DNA of 64,000 nt from Ophiura sarsii (GCA_035610835.1 CM069446.1:46167625-46231624), one strand, 5' to 3'. Counted from the first letter of the stretch, positions 1-11,239 are shown. Made by a program: numbers and translations. Notes: generated from the sequence alone by a model not told the origin.

Positions 1-868
1 CGTGAGCTACTGTTGACGCTGTCATCGAAGTTTACCCACCGATTAGTTGGCTGCCCGACTAACGATGCCTGATTTGAACTGGTCTCCACCGGTACATCGT
101 CATACATGGGTAGCTGGATTTGATGTCGTGGGCTACTATTACATGATGATGTTGTCGGGGTTATATCCCCTGCTACAGCATCATATATAGGTAAGGCAGC
201 CAATATGGTCGCTGCTACACTTGTACGTTCAAATGGATTAGTTCTCACGTTCGATACCATCTTCTTGGTGTCCACACCTTTTGGCACCATTCTGGACAAT
301 TGTGGCTGCTTTGCAGCGCTATTAACAAAGGGATTCCCCTGATTGGTCGACTGCGACATAGGGCCACCTGTCGACTGCGACATGGGTCCAGCTGGCGTGA
401 CAGTATTTGTCGGTACGGATAATGGAATGTTACTAGTTTGTACAAACAAGTCCTCCTCAGGCACCAGATCATACCTAGCCCCGTACTGCTGTTGCTCTTT
501 GACGGGTGGTACCAGAGGTGCGGCCATTTGCCGCTGTCCTTGTAAGTCCATCGCGGCTGGTATCGAGGGAAGACTGGTATCTAACAACGACACCAAGTTG
601 GTGGATGCGGAATCTTCAGACTCGGCTTCCCTTGAGGGCGCACTCTCAGAGAAGTCAATCAACAGTCCAGTTTCTGCCTCCTGTCTGCGCGCGGCGATAT
701 CCTCCGGGGAATCCTTGACATAGAACACGGATGACCCTGCCCTCACTTGTGCGCCAGTCTCGAGGGCGTTGTTCTTTGCATCTTTCTTTGACTTTGGTCG
801 TGTGAGGGTAGCTACAAGGCCACTCTTTGGTGGGCGTTCTCCATTTCTACTGGACCCTTCCCTTGTTC
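1..868 (-). CDS. TNK2: ACK/TNK2-like tyrosine kinase, long C-terminal exon (partial, runs off window)
   Basis: This exon codes for the disordered tail of an ACK-type (activated Cdc42-associated) kinase. It starts after the acceptor cttcttgcag and stays open for about 288 codons to the window edge, so the stop codon and any UBA domain lie outside. Its two leading bases complete the codon left by the exon at 2628-2719. The visible tail motifs are LLIDFSE, LVSLLD, YDLVPEEDL, an NPFVN motif of the EH-domain-binding type, IYDAV, NPFER and MYDDVPVE. The order LIDF, then SLLD, then YDDV resembles the vertebrate ACK1 tail, where such motifs serve endocytic and SH2 contacts. The assignment rests mainly on continuity with the SH3/CRIB exons. 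The tail alone would be hard to place. Confidence 0.75.
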
Positions 869-2060
869 CTGCAAGAAGGAATAACATCAAGTATGTATTT
901 TTAGTGACAGGATAAAATTGTCGCTGTTCTGTCAAAATCTCGTAGCTCCATCTGGCCCTTCAGTATGTATAAAGTAATACTTCCCATGTATACCCTTTGG
1001 GCAGTCTACTCTAAATATGTTCAAGGGCCAAAACACATCTATCAAAACCTTGTAAGTGCTCTTGCCCCTGAACATGTATAAAGCAACACTTCCTATGCTT
1101 AACCGTTGGGCAGTTTTACTTTATACATGCTGAAGGGTTTTGACCGAACAGCAACGAAATATTTCTTGTTGGTCAGTTGGTTTTTCTCTCACATTCTTAC
1201 CTTAACATTTTCAATGTACATTTTATAAATATAATACGGTCCAATCGAATGTTAAGAATCTTTGGCAGCTTAAATGTTTGGAAAAACCGCCAACAATTCC
1301 ACATATTGGGGTAAATTTGACTCATTTTAATAGGGCAAAAGAAAACTAGCGTAATGCCTTCCCACAATATTAGACTTGTCAACTATCTACTATCAACTTT
1401 CCTTTGTTCATACAAAGTAATCCCCCTGAACACCATTGATGGGCGCAATCGAAATCACATAGTGCATTTATGTTTGTATGGCGATCAGTAACCACCATAG
1501 CATAATAAGTATGTTTAAACCCTTCCATGAACAAAACCCATGTGCGGGTCACATCAAAACGTACCTCTTGTCGGTTTTTCTAGTTTCTAGATATTACGTA
1601 AAATGTCTTGAAAAATATGAAGAAATTAAAAGGAAATTCTAAGCTTCTATTCATCACATTCCCTGATTCTTAAGGATCAATTTAAAGCTTGAATTGTGCA
1701 TGTTTTGATGATGTTAAAATCAGACATTGGATAAAAGACCCCAAAAGGTATGTTTTGATGTGACGGGTCACATTATGTTTTAAAATTATTGATCCAAAAT
1801 GGTATTCGATCACAACCATTACACGGTCACAGTCAATATCAGGTGCCAGTGGGTCATAACAAATCGTCTGCACATATCCAGCTCAAACAAATGGCAACAG
1901 CCATTTTGAGGGTGGGGCGATGTCTCTTTCAGCGCTCAAAATGAGCCAAATTTCCCCAGGATTTGAATACGATTCAACCTCTTTCCTGTTAAGCTAATAG
2001 GCAATTCTTTTAGTTGAGGGGTTTCTTTATAGAAATCAGTGTGCAAAAAACAAACTTAGT
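869..2060. other. ACK-like gene intron with two palindromic repeat fragments
   Basis: No coding signal is seen. Roughly 905-1170 is imperfectly self-complementary: ctgttctgtcaaaa and a later ttgaccgaacag pair up, as do two cttcagNatgtataaag stretches. Roughly 1545-1775 has inverted ends, ggtcacatcaaaac against gttttgatgtgacgggtc. The second unit has a relative at 55165-55560, where another element has inserted. Confidence 0.45.
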
Positions 2061-2502
2061 GGGCCTCAGTATTTCGAGCACTAATCAGCTGCAATTGTTT
2101 AGGCTTAAAAGTATGTAATGACCTGTGTTTGTTATTGTAGTGACTAAACTTGCAATCACAGTGAAGATCTGGGCCTCAGTATTTCGAGCACTAATCAGCT
2201 GCAATTGTTTAGGCTTAAAAGTATGTAATGACCCTGTGTTTGTTATTGTAGTGACTAAACTTGCAATCACAGTGAATATCTGGGCCTCAGTATTTCGAGC
2301 ACTAATCAGCTGCAATTGTTTAGGCTTAAAAGTATGTAATGACCTGTGTTTGTTATTGTAGTGACTAAACTTGCAATCACAGTGAAGATCTGGGCCTCAG
2401 TATTTCGAGCACTAATCAGCTGCAATTGTTTAGGCTTAAAAGTATGTAATGACCCTGTGTTTGTTATTGTAGTGACTAAACTTGCAATCACAGTGAAGAT
2501 CT
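2061..2502. repeat. Four-copy 110/111-bp tandem repeat (dimer of dimers)
   Basis: Four near-identical units start at 2061, 2171, 2282 and 2392. Each begins gggcctcagtatttcgag and ends near cagtgaagatct. Units 1 and 3 read gacctgtg, while units 2 and 4 read gaccctgtg, so the lengths alternate 110, 111, 110, 111. The array arose as a duplicated two-unit block. It lies in an ACK-like gene intron, about 120 bases downstream (in transcript order) of the 2628-2719 exon. Open frames across it are by-products of the repeat. Confidence 0.92.
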
Positions 2503-2627
2503 GGTCAGAAAACTATACTTAATTGAAATATAATTATTTTTTTATTATTATAGTCTACCCAGGGAACTAAGTGACACAATTTCAGTAACAGTAACAGTTA
2601 TTTCAAAAGCGTCATTTGTCAACTTAC

Positions 2628-2719
2628 GTTTTTTCTGTGCCAACAATAGAGATGGTTTGGATTCATCGTGGTCATCAGTATGCCAGCCATCAGGCGGTTG
2701 CATGGGCATACAATACACT
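2628..2719 (-). CDS. TNK2: ACK/TNK2-like kinase, short linker exon after the CRIB segment
   Basis: This 92-base exon lies between the acceptor ctcttttttttcag and the donor C|GTAAGT. It contributes one base, 30 codons and one base. Its product begins VYCMPMQPPDGWHTDD. That continues the previous exon's ...QPDMIDE and matches the position of the ELYLGNPMDPPD stretch that follows the CRIB region in vertebrate ACK1. The incoming phase (two bases left at 5057) and the outgoing phase (one base, completed at 868) both fit. It is too short for domain detection, so the support is phase and local similarity. Confidence 0.72.
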
Positions 2720-2832
2720 CTGAAAAAAAAGAGACAAAATAAATTAGGTGACCAAAAAAGAAAACCCTATTCAACCCTAATTTGTCTCTACCAAATCGGT
2801 TTGAAAAATAACAGTGTGTTTGTTTTCGTCGC

Positions 2833-3159
2833 TTAGGCCAAACAAAGAAGAAGGTCTGTCTCAGAAACATTGTGCAAAAAAGCTAAGTGCTGTGCTTTTT
2901 TTTTTTTTTAGAAAATAGGCTATGAGGTATGCGATTTTTTTTTTTTATTGATTTTTTTGTTGTTGCTTATCCAAGCTTACGGAGAACTTTTTTTAACTTT
3001 TTTTAAAAAATCAAAAAAATCAACAACAAAAAATCAAAACAAAAAAATCAAAAAAAGAAGGTTTTTAGCCCCCAGCGCATAGACCTACGCGCCGTAGCTC
3101 ATTTCACATACCAATGCGGGCGGGCTTCTGAGACAGACCTTCTTCTTTGTTTGACCTTA
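2833..3159. mobile_element. MITE-like element with about 30-bp terminal inverted repeats
   Basis: The ends read aggccaaacaaagaagaagg and, inverted, ccttcttctttgtttgacc. The interior holds A-rich and T-rich arms (ttgttgttgc against caacaacaaa) that can pair. Related ends occur at 61801-62067 and, more weakly, at 4704-5041. There is no coding capacity. Confidence 0.7.
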
Positions 3160-3290
3160 AGAGTGATATTTTATATCTCATATCAAAATATGAAAGTGGT
3201 ATAGTCCAAGTTATTGCTCCACTTTGGTGGTGTAGTTGGCATGTTGTCTATGTACTTTCAGTCCTATCATTCATTTAATTTCCTGGACTC

Positions 3291-3463
3291 CTCCAGGTGG
3301 GAAAGCTAACAGAGGCAGAAGACCCCTTGATCAGTATCCTCATACCATCAAGAATGATATGGGTTTAGATCCACCAGAAATCTGCCTACTCATGAATGAC
3401 AGGAAAGTCTGGGGCCAGTATGTTGCGATTGCTTCCTCTATTTCGTCCACGGACGACCAATGA
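3291..3463 (+). pseudogene. LINE-type reverse transcriptase C-terminal remnant
   Basis: A plus-strand frame reads GRRPLDQYPHTIKNDMGL and then MNDRKVWGQYVA before a stop. The pattern G-R-x-P...I-x-x-D-x-G-L...x-D-R-x-x-W is the usual C-terminal end of non-LTR retrotransposon (Jockey/CR1/RTE-like) ORF2 proteins. No endonuclease or catalytic reverse-transcriptase motif lies upstream, so this is a 5'-truncated dead copy in an intron of the minus-strand ACK-like gene. The exact clade cannot be told from about 55 residues. Confidence 0.6.
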
Positions 3464-3520
3464 TGGTAATGACTTTCAGACCTTAGTTTCCAAGCTTCTC
3501 TAAAAAATGTAGCTTTTCTT

Positions 3521-3643
3521 ACACTAGAAGCCTATCGCGTCTCAACAATTTCAAATGCGTCTCAACTTCGCGTCTCAACAATTTGTTGAGACGAGAAGTT
3601 GAGACGCATTTGAAATTGTTGAGACGCGATAGGCTTCTAGTGT
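3521..3643. repeat. 123-bp near-perfect hairpin
   Basis: Arms 3521-3580 and 3584-3643 are reverse complements over 60 bases with a single mismatch, around a three-base loop. The ends are acactagaagcc and ggcttctagtgt. Each arm itself repeats the motif gcgtctcaac. It could be a compact MITE or a hairpin RNA source. Confidence 0.9.
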
Positions 3644-3859
3644 TACAATTACTACACGAGCCATAACTCACTTGATGACAGTTACACAATTATGTGGTGT
3701 TCATGGTAACTTCGCTGTGGTTTTACTTATATCCTTAGAGAGATTGTGTTATGGAAACCAATATTTCACATAATTTATTATTATTAGGAAATAAAAAACC
3801 ACACATAATTACTGCTGACTTCCTTCCTCATCAATTTCCACGCGGATATAAGTGCTACC

Positions 3860-4060
3860 ATCCAAAAACATATTTTGCAGAAACATTTCCCAACTTTTCA
3901 AATTCTGTCTCAAGAATTATTGAACTAATACTAGGCATGTTTGTACTTATTGAAATGCATTTCCCATGGTGATTCCAAATATGGTGATGAAATTCAATAA
4001 TGTTGACATTTTTGAAACATTTTGTGAAAATTTGGAACTGTCATGGATAGTGGTGTTCAG
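3860..4060. mobile_element. Fragment of the catgtttgtactt short-element family
   Basis: It contains ctaggcatgtttgtactt followed by the sequence catttcccatggtgattcc. The same internal sequence recurs at 29660-29830, 34735-34980, 51173-51375 and 57490-57715. The last three are bounded by inverted ends resembling aacactttccac and gtggaaagtgtt. Confidence 0.6.
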
Positions 4061-4487
4061 CGTGTTCACTTACAATCTGTTGAGATCCCCAACTCTAATG
4101 GGGCACCTGTGCACAGCCGCATTAGAATACACTTTTTTCTCATTTGATCATATTGGGTTGTCCCCATGTACTGTTGGGGCACAGTGTATGCAGAGCATTT
4201 TACACAGCGGACGTCACCCCCTACCCCCCCCCCCCCCCCTCAAAAAAGAAGAAGTTTCAAACAAAGTTTTAAAAAGAGTTTGCCTCGTCCACTGCTACTT
4301 CAGCCTATCATGCACTTACTAATCCATGATTTAATGCAAATAAATAGTGCACCAAAAACATTCCAACTTATCCCCCTCAAGCACCCCACTGCGTCGTGCA
4401 AGGACGACGTGAGGCGCTGACACGCCAAGTTCCCCCTCACCCCCCCCCCCAACAAAAATCCTGGTTACTGGCCTGATTTTACATAAT

Positions 4488-4702
4488 ACTGTAAAACCAG
4501 AAATGTTTGAGTGCATTTAAATTTCGCTAATTTCGCGAGGAGCACATTGGCGCAAAAATGTAATGCCGCAAATATTTCAAATCTACTTTGTAGCTGTGCA
4601 TTGCAAAGTTACACAATGTAACTACAAAGTTTCCATTCGCGAAATGTTCATGAATTTTGTGAATTAGGTCAGTATTGATAATTTGTGAAAAGTTTTACAG
4701 TA
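4488..4702. mobile_element. Short palindromic element with TACTGTAAAA ends
   Basis: It begins tactgtaaaa and ends ttttacagta, with internal aaatttcgc stretches in inverted orientation. Relatives lie at 48552-48726 and 56507-56722. It is non-coding and MITE-like. Confidence 0.55.
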
Positions 4703-4703
4703 T

Positions 4704-5041
4704 CTAAGGCAAAAAAAAAAAAAAAGTTGACTTGCCCTTTCTGACCGACTCGAATTTTCGGAAATCTAGGGTCGCTATTTTTTTTTTTTTTTTTTCAAAG
4801 TAAAAAAAAAAATGAAAAAAAAAAAAAAAAATGAAAGAAGCACATAACAATAAAGAACATGTTTTTGAGTAGTATCTGCTTATTTAAAAATAAAAAACAA
4901 AAAATAAAAAAATAAAAAAATCTTTAAAACATGGTTTTGTGCAGTAAATTTTCAAAAAAATTCAAAAAAAAAAAAATCCGACCGTCCGACCCAGACTCTG
5001 GCCCTGAAAGGGCAAGTCAACTTTTTTGTTTTGTTGGCCTA
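4704..5041. mobile_element. MITE-like element adjoining an ACK-like gene exon
   Basis: The inverted ends are aaaaagttgacttgcccttt and aaagggcaagtcaactttt, with A-rich and T-rich arms between them. The right end lies about 10 bases from the splice donor at 5051-5056. The element therefore occupies the very start of that intron. Confidence 0.65.
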
Positions 5042-5056
5042 ACGGACCGCACTTAC

Positions 5057-5251
5057 TCATCTATCATATCTGGTTGACCCCATGAGTTCCCATCAATAGC
5101 CCCATGACCAGTGTGGATACAGCTGTCTTCAAGGGGCATACTGATATCATAACGCTTCAGGTTGCCAGACAGGGACATGACCATCTTGCGCGGAAACAGA
5201 CCGATCTGCTTGGTACGTCTGTTCTGCCCTCTCCACCAGGTCAACTGTGCG
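5057..5251 (-). CDS. TNK2: ACK/TNK2-like kinase, SH3 C-terminal half and CRIB-like exon
   Basis: This 195-base exon runs from the acceptor cattcatccag to the donor GA|GTAAGT. The first part finishes the SH3 domain with WWRGQNRRT and GLFPRKMV, the WW and FP signatures of an SH3 ligand groove. It is followed by ISMPLEDSCIHTGHG, the Cdc42-binding CRIB-like segment, and then WGQPDMIDE. This order (SH3 then CRIB) is diagnostic of the ACK family, because other CRIB kinases place CRIB before a C-terminal kinase. One oddity is that the position filled by phenylalanine before IHTGHG in ACK1 is cysteine here. A closer AG at 5245-5246 would put a stop codon in frame, so the acceptor at 5252-5253 was chosen. 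Confidence 0.88.
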
Positions 5252-6276
5252 CTGGATGAATGAATGACAAATGGTGGTTTAAAATGGGCAAGAAATGTTA
5301 AAGTGCTATGAATGAATACAATAGCCGCAGTAAGAGATTATAGCCCCCTTAGCTGCTCCGGAATAATTTAAACATATTGGATATCCTACTAGCTTATACT
5401 ATTTACGGAATAAAGCGCAATATATATTTGACATAGCTTTATTCCGTAGCTGCTCCAGGCTCCAGAATCACGCTCCAGGAGCAGCTTAGGTGGCCAGAAT
5501 CTAACATGCGCAGTAAGATCACTCGAAATCTTGAAATGATGAAAAATTCCTGTAAATATGTGTAAAATGTTAGCCCCATTGCCTTAAAACTGCCTGAAAA
5601 TAAATATAACTGCTTAAAATGTGACCAAAAATTAACTGAAATCAGGAAATTCCCTGAAAACGGGCACCTTTGAATAGAATACCTGTTGATAAAGTCAAAT
5701 AAAAAAGTGTGTTTCACAAGGTACGTGTCTTAGATTTTTGAAAATGTCAAATGTTTGGAAAAATTAGTTCATCAAGCTGGTCTTCCTCGATAGGGTATTT
5801 TGGTTACCACTAGATAACCATGAATGTATGGATTCTCAGAGCCAACAAGTTTGATCACAGCAAACACATAACCTTATCACAATATTAAAATTAGGTTGTT
5901 AATTTGTTTAGGTCATAAAAACATTAATTTTGCACTTTCATAATAAGTACTGAAAATGTTCATGCAACAATGAACATTTTCAATACTTTCTAACATTTTG
6001 ACGGTTTAGGAACATTATTAACTTTAACATATCACGTTTTCTTTCGAAACTAGATTGCAACTTTTGATAATGTTACCATACATTGTAAAATTGTTAGCAG
6101 AGATATTTTCTTTTTCCTGTCATAAAAATAGAACTTGAAAAGATCTATAGTGGGCAGATAAAGGTCAGCAACCTAGACAGACCGGGTTAATCTTGGTTGC
6201 ACTTTTATCCAAATGTCCCTACCTTATCAGGAAATAGGTGTTAAGTAAGACCTAAATATTGGGAACAATACACATT

Positions 6277-6650
6277 AAAGGCATATTATGTGATCTTTTC
6301 CAGAGAGCGCCCTCTATTCATGATTTTGGAAAGTAGATTTTCTTGCAGATTTACATTTCTGATCATAAATCGTACATACATTCCAAGTTACAGAGCGATA
6401 CGATTCCTAATTACCTCAAAATCATGGTTTTAGAGTGAATTTAGACTAGAATAAAATAAGTTGTCGGATATCCGACAGTTTATTTTCACTCTAAAACCAT
6501 GATTTTGAAGTAATTAAGAATCGTTTCGCCCTGTAACTTGGAATGTATGTACGATTTATGATCAGAAATGTAAATCTGCAAGAAAATCTGCTTTCAATTT
6601 TCTTTTCGATGTTGAGGGCGTTCCCTGGAAAGATCACATAATATACCTTT
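6277..6650. mobile_element. Palindromic MITE, aaaggcatattatgtgatc family, full copy
   Basis: The ends read aaaggcatattatgtgatct and agatcacataatatacctt. The two halves are long inverted copies meeting near 6450-6480 at ttgtcggatatccgacag. A second full copy is at 38690-39072 and a left half is at 19632-19865. It lies in the ACK-like gene intron 5252-8358. The rest of that intron shows no gene. Confidence 0.85.
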
Positions 6651-7796
6651 AAGCGAGTAAATTTCGTCCCTGTAATTTGACACTTCATTCATAAAAATTG
6701 ATTGGATTTTAAAGTTATGATGCATTTTTTAAGTAAACCCACACCTGATGAAACCCGGGAAAACGCATACCAACTTTTTCATACAAAAAATTGTAAAAAA
6801 GTGTATTTATAGATTATTTTAACCAGGGAAATTGGTGTTGTACAATGAACTTATTTTCGCGGTAAAATGTGACATGTTCTACCGAAACCAGTCACAATTG
6901 GGCAAGATATCAAAATTGAGTTAGTAATTGATTATTAAAGTAGAGATATTCAGCTTTACAATGGTACCTCTCTTTCTTCAATCGGACTTCCCAAAGCGGA
7001 GTTACATAATTTTCAACTTTGTCTTTTACGGTCTTTATGAAAACTCCAAACTGAGATATCACCCTTTAAAGTTACTTTGTACCATGGTTTCACATGTTTA
7101 TATCGCCCTTTAAATCACTAAAACATACATTTAGGATTTGTGTAGCTGAATCTTTCACAATATTGTTATAAACACTCTGAAGATTAATTATTTACCAGAA
7201 ACTCAAATTCCAAAAAAATCACCCCTAATTATGTTTTGGGCTATTTCTCAGTTTGGAGCTCTGCCCAATTCTGTTTGGTTACAGTAGAACACGTCACAAA
7301 TTCCATATTTTGGGAGCAATTTTGAAGCACCGTTTTTGAACTATCTATACTACCTTATATCCATTCCCCACTCTCACCAATCAATGTTGATCGTCCCAAC
7401 GATCATTGTGAGGAAATTATTGCAAGCAACATTGGATAGGGAGGCTGGGGGGAATGATTTCAATGAGGTCCTCATAGTCAGCATCATAATGCTATGGACA
7501 TAATTCCAACAATGTGTGCGTGCGTACGAGCGTAAACCTACAAGTGTGTACCTGACGATTTTTAAAAAAAGACCGTGCGTTCTGATTGGTCAATCTTGAA
7601 ATTGTCACGCGCATGCATGCATGAATTGTTGTTCTCGCATTTTATGCATCTGGAGGCAGCTCCGCAGACAACAACAAAACAAACTCACGTGAAATAGCTT
7701 GAATTTCAACCATAGCATTATGACAGGGACTATAACAGTACCAACAATTCTTACTTTGGTTATAGATCCCATCTATTCTTGCAAACAAAAATAATA

Positions 7797-8286
7797 TGTG
7801 ACCCAACACGATTAAATGAGGCACAATGAGGGAAATATGAATATTGAGTTATTGAAATCATGATAATATGTATAATGTTAAGGGACATTTTGGTACAAAA
7901 GTCAATGTCATATCACATTCCAAACCAAAGTTATAGATGTCTGAAAATCACTTTTGTCTCATACCATCAAATACAAATTGTCAAGTTATTGGTAATTAAA
8001 GTTTTGGTTTTGCTAACAAATCAATGGAGTAAACAAGACTAAATACTTCAAAATGTAGTTCAACTCTTTATTGCTCTGACTCTGTATTGTTGTATATGCG
8101 AAATAAATAAACCTGTAACGCTTTATTTTCATAAATTTGAATCTTCGGATAGATACAAGATGTATCAAAGTTCAGAAATATGTATCGTTGTGAATTTGAC
8201 TTATTTTGACCTTGTCCCATATTTGTGCTCTTAAATTAAATTAGCAACTGCCGCATTCCGCCTCATTTACTCGAGTTGGGTCACAT
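7797..8286. mobile_element. MITE with tgtgaccca inverted ends
   Basis: The left end is tgtgacccaacacgattaaa and the right end is cgagttgggtcacata, with tgaggc and gcctca inside. It belongs to a loose group whose ends contain gtcaca plus a gatcaag-like motif (12671-12912, 40261-40520, 44397-44602). The right end is 70 bases from an ACK-like gene splice donor. Confidence 0.55.
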
Positions 8287-8358
8287 ATAGCTTTTTGACA
8301 AAAACATGCACTTTTCTTTAGTATATCAAACTTCTTCTTTTCCCCCCTATTTCCTTAC

Positions 8359-8459
8359 CTGCCCTCTATGACTGAAATCAGATCCCCCTCCTCTATTCTG
8401 AGTTTGTCTCCTTCCTCGAGTTGTAAAGACGTTACGGCTCGCATCTCTGATGGCCGCAG
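8359..8459 (-). CDS. TNK2: ACK/TNK2-like kinase, first SH3 exon
   Basis: This exon begins after ttcataaacag in phase 0 and ends AG|GTAAGG. It encodes LRPSEMRAVTSLQLEEGDKL and then RIEEGDLISVIEG, the N-terminal half of the SH3 domain. In ACK1 this stretch joins the end of the kinase domain to the SH3 domain. It splices in phase to the exon at 5057-5251, giving ...VIEGSAQLTWWRGQN. The exon 5' of it, which should encode the end of the kinase C-lobe, was not found in the following 18 kb. Confidence 0.85.
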
Positions 8460-9115
8460 CTGTTTATGAAAACAAAAAGTGGTATGTGAATTATATTGTG
8501 AGACAAAATACATATTATATTGGCAACATGCCAATGTAACTCTATAAAATACATCCTTTGTTTTATTCACGTATCACACGCATCGGTGACAGGAATCTAT
8601 GTTATGATCCAATGATCGTATCATAGAAATGTTACAGAGAGGTCAGGGTTTCTATACGCAATTAATATAGCTGCATCATTCCTTATCTTGTAGCATCTAT
8701 TATATGTAATAAGACAGTGAACTCTCAGCAAAACCTGACTTTTGCCATAATCAAAAGGGTACACAGTGTCTCCAAAATAAGTTGACTGAAATGATGGAGT
8801 GATACGTCGGGATGAACTGTAGGTTTGTGTTAATCATGCATCCTTGGATTGGACTGATCTTCTTGAATCTACCGTTGGTTACTATCAAGGGTAGCACTGG
8901 CTCAAGAATGTCAAATCTAAGGGGTCCAAAAAGATGTAAAAAGGGGTTTCTGATGTAAACAAAGGCTGGACAATAACAATTCAGTATTTCTTAAGGGGTC
9001 CATGCCTTTTTGATCCTGACCCCTTGGTCAATTTCAAGGTGTAACTTGATGCTTCAAACAATAAAGTAAGGGGTCTATGACACGCAGATGCATAAGAATG
9101 CTACCCTATATATTG
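8460..9115. other. Non-coding stretch upstream of the SH3 exon
   Basis: I see no exon, element ends or RNA gene here. If the ACK-like gene is intact, this is the intron following the kinase-domain exons. Confidence 0.4.
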
Positions 9116-9960
9116 TACAAGGAATCAGGGATGCAATCTTGGCATGTTGACATTGCAACTCTAAACGAAACATCCTCACCAACTGAAAGAAATAGTTGCC
9201 ATACAAGGACCAAATTGTGGCACGATTACAATGTAACCATATACAATATATCCTACCAAAATGAGATTAATACGCTACTTGCACCGTACGGATGGTGACG
9301 CATTGAAAACGAGACTCTCCCCTAATTCACTATCAAGCCACACTGCATTGGTGGTTTCATACAGGTTTGTGCATCGCGTGATGCGGTTGGGCGCGCTGAT
9401 AAGAAAGGAGAGCCTCACTTTCACTTTAAAATGGTGATTGCGTGCAAATAGTGTAGCTACAAGGAATTAGGGATGCAATCTTGTTTGGCATGTTGACATT
9501 GTAACTCTATACAAAACATCCTCACCAACTGAAAGAAATAGTTGCCATACAAGGACCAAATTGTGGCACGATTACAATGTAACGATATACGATACATCCT
9601 ACCCAAAAGAGCTAAATAGTCTATAGTTCAATCGGTTCCAAATTGGCGAGAAATATTCAGTGTTTATCTATCTAGGGAAGCGTCAAACATACAATGACAC
9701 TGCGACATTGCGCGCCATATTGCGCCATGCGAGCTTTTTGAGTGCGACGCTCTTCTGAATTCATTCGCAGCTGTAAGGCGGCTTCGCCAATTTGGAACTG
9801 ATCAAACTATATAGCTACAAGGAATCATGGATGCAATCTTGTTTGGCATGTTGACAGCTGAAACCCTATACAATACATCCTCACCATCTGTGGATACAGG
9901 GAACCAACCAATCGTGCATTGTACCATGACAATGTAACTCTATTTACTATATATTCTTTC
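9116..9960. repeat. Three diverged copies of a 150-bp repeat with an inserted palindrome
   Basis: Copies start near 9116, 9459 and 9815 with tacaaggaatcaNggatgca and share ggcatgttgac and ctcaccaNctg. Between the second and third copies, 9628-9808 is a separate self-complementary element. Its ends are ggttccaaattggcgag and gccaatttggaactgatc. That element has a relative at 52198-52424. Confidence 0.7.
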
Positions 9961-10112
9961 CTGAATTGCCCGGCATAGACAAAATGTTTGGTCATTCCAG
10001 TGTCAAAGACATTGGACAGGAACCTCATTTTGGTTCCTGTTCTCACAGCATCACAACTGGATATGAAATGTAGACCATAGTCAAATCGATAAAACTCACA
10101 CAAAGGTCTGCC

Positions 10113-10425
10113 CACCGGGGGAGGGCACTATGTGGATATGAGGTCAGACTCATAGGGATGTGCCGCCAAAAACGGGCCCATTTTTCACCCGTCTGGTAAA
10201 TGAATGACCCCTTTTGATAGCCATATTTGGTAAATTTATGGGTCTAATATCCTCAAATTTCGCAAAAATTAGCCAAATCTGTAGGAGAATTATGGGTCTC
10301 TGGTAAGCATATGGGTCCTTTTCCCCTGCAAAATTGATGAATGATTGGGTCAATTTTCATTTTACTGGAGGCCAAATCCCTACCAAGAAAGTATCTGCAT
10401 GAACACCCCTCCCCCGGGTCTGCCA
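10113..10425. mobile_element. Uninterrupted copy of a family seen at 52942-53935
   Basis: It starts gagggcactatgtggatatg and ends with ccctcccccgggtctg. It contains gggatgtgccgcca and ggtctaatatcctcaaatt. The copy at 52942-53935 has the same order of blocks but is split by a mariner-like insertion. Confidence 0.6.
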
Positions 10426-10597
10426 TAGAAGTTCATTGGAAGACCAATGAGTAATATAAGATAATAAGAAAACCACCTGTCATCAAGGTGTCTCTCTCTC
10501 ACAGTTAATTCTCTAATAATATCCTGCCGTGTGTTATGGTTGGTGATTCTATTTCATGATTCTCTACTTGGTTCCCATTGACACTGCACTCGGGAAG

Positions 10598-10676
10598 GGG
10601 GGGGGGGGGGGGGGGAGGGGGGGGGTTAGGGTTAGCAGGGGTTAGCAGGGGCAGTAGGGTTAACAGGGGCAGTAGT
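10598..10676. repeat. Poly-G run and telomere-like ggggttaggg degenerate repeat
   Basis: A long G run is followed by ggggttagggttagcagg and further gttagcagggg and gttaacagggg units. It looks like a degenerate G-rich minisatellite rather than a true interstitial telomere. The interval 10680-11140 shows no further feature. Confidence 0.6.
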
Positions 10677-11147
10677 CAACTATTAGTACACTGAAAGCAT
10701 GCATGACCAAAAACCATAATAAAGGATGATTTTTGAGATTGGGCCGTGTTACCGTGTGTTGCGTTTACCATTAAAAATTAGTTTACAAATTAAAATGGAA
10801 TGAAACTGATCGGTTTATGATTAATGAAAGTATCTGACATCAAATAGTAACAACTATATATCAGACTTGTTACAAGAAGGTTGTAATCAGACGAACTCTA
10901 TCTGCTAATTACTTCAGCACATGGTGAGACTATGTTTGTACTAAGATACCCAAACCATCGAAACATGACATTCATACAGAAATGGGACATTGTTTCAAAC
11001 CATCTCAAGTCAATTTCAAATTCAGTGCATATTGCATTAATCATGTTACACATGTTTGATGTATTTTCATATTATTATTATACAAATTAACCCTAACCCC
11101 GGTTTAGGATTTTTGACCGGGATCACAATTTTCGAGGAAAAACACAA

Positions 11148-11238
11148 ACTAAATCTCCGGGAACCTGCCGGGATTCAATCCGGGGACCCTCCGTTCTCAA
11201 GCCCCACCTTCCAACCACTAAGCCACGGCCCTCAGCTA
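11148..11238 (-). mobile_element. tRNA-derived SINE head or tRNA pseudogene
   Basis: On the minus strand the stretch has a good A box (tggcttagtgg) and a B-box-like ggattgaatcc about 40 bases later, like a tRNA with a long variable arm. The flanks do not pair as a complete acceptor stem, so it reads as a SINE head and not a functional tRNA. Confidence 0.5.
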
Positions 11239-11239
11239 C

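Noticed and set aside
343..723. 126-codon plus-strand frame
   Set aside because: It is antisense to the ACK-like tail exon, whose minus frame is open for the whole exon and joins in phase to neighbouring exons.
2085..2491. Repetitive frames on both strands
   Set aside because: They arise from the four-copy tandem repeat and shift frame between units.
10598..10676. Interstitial telomere
   Set aside because: Only one or two ttaggg units are present. The rest is a degenerate G-rich repeat.
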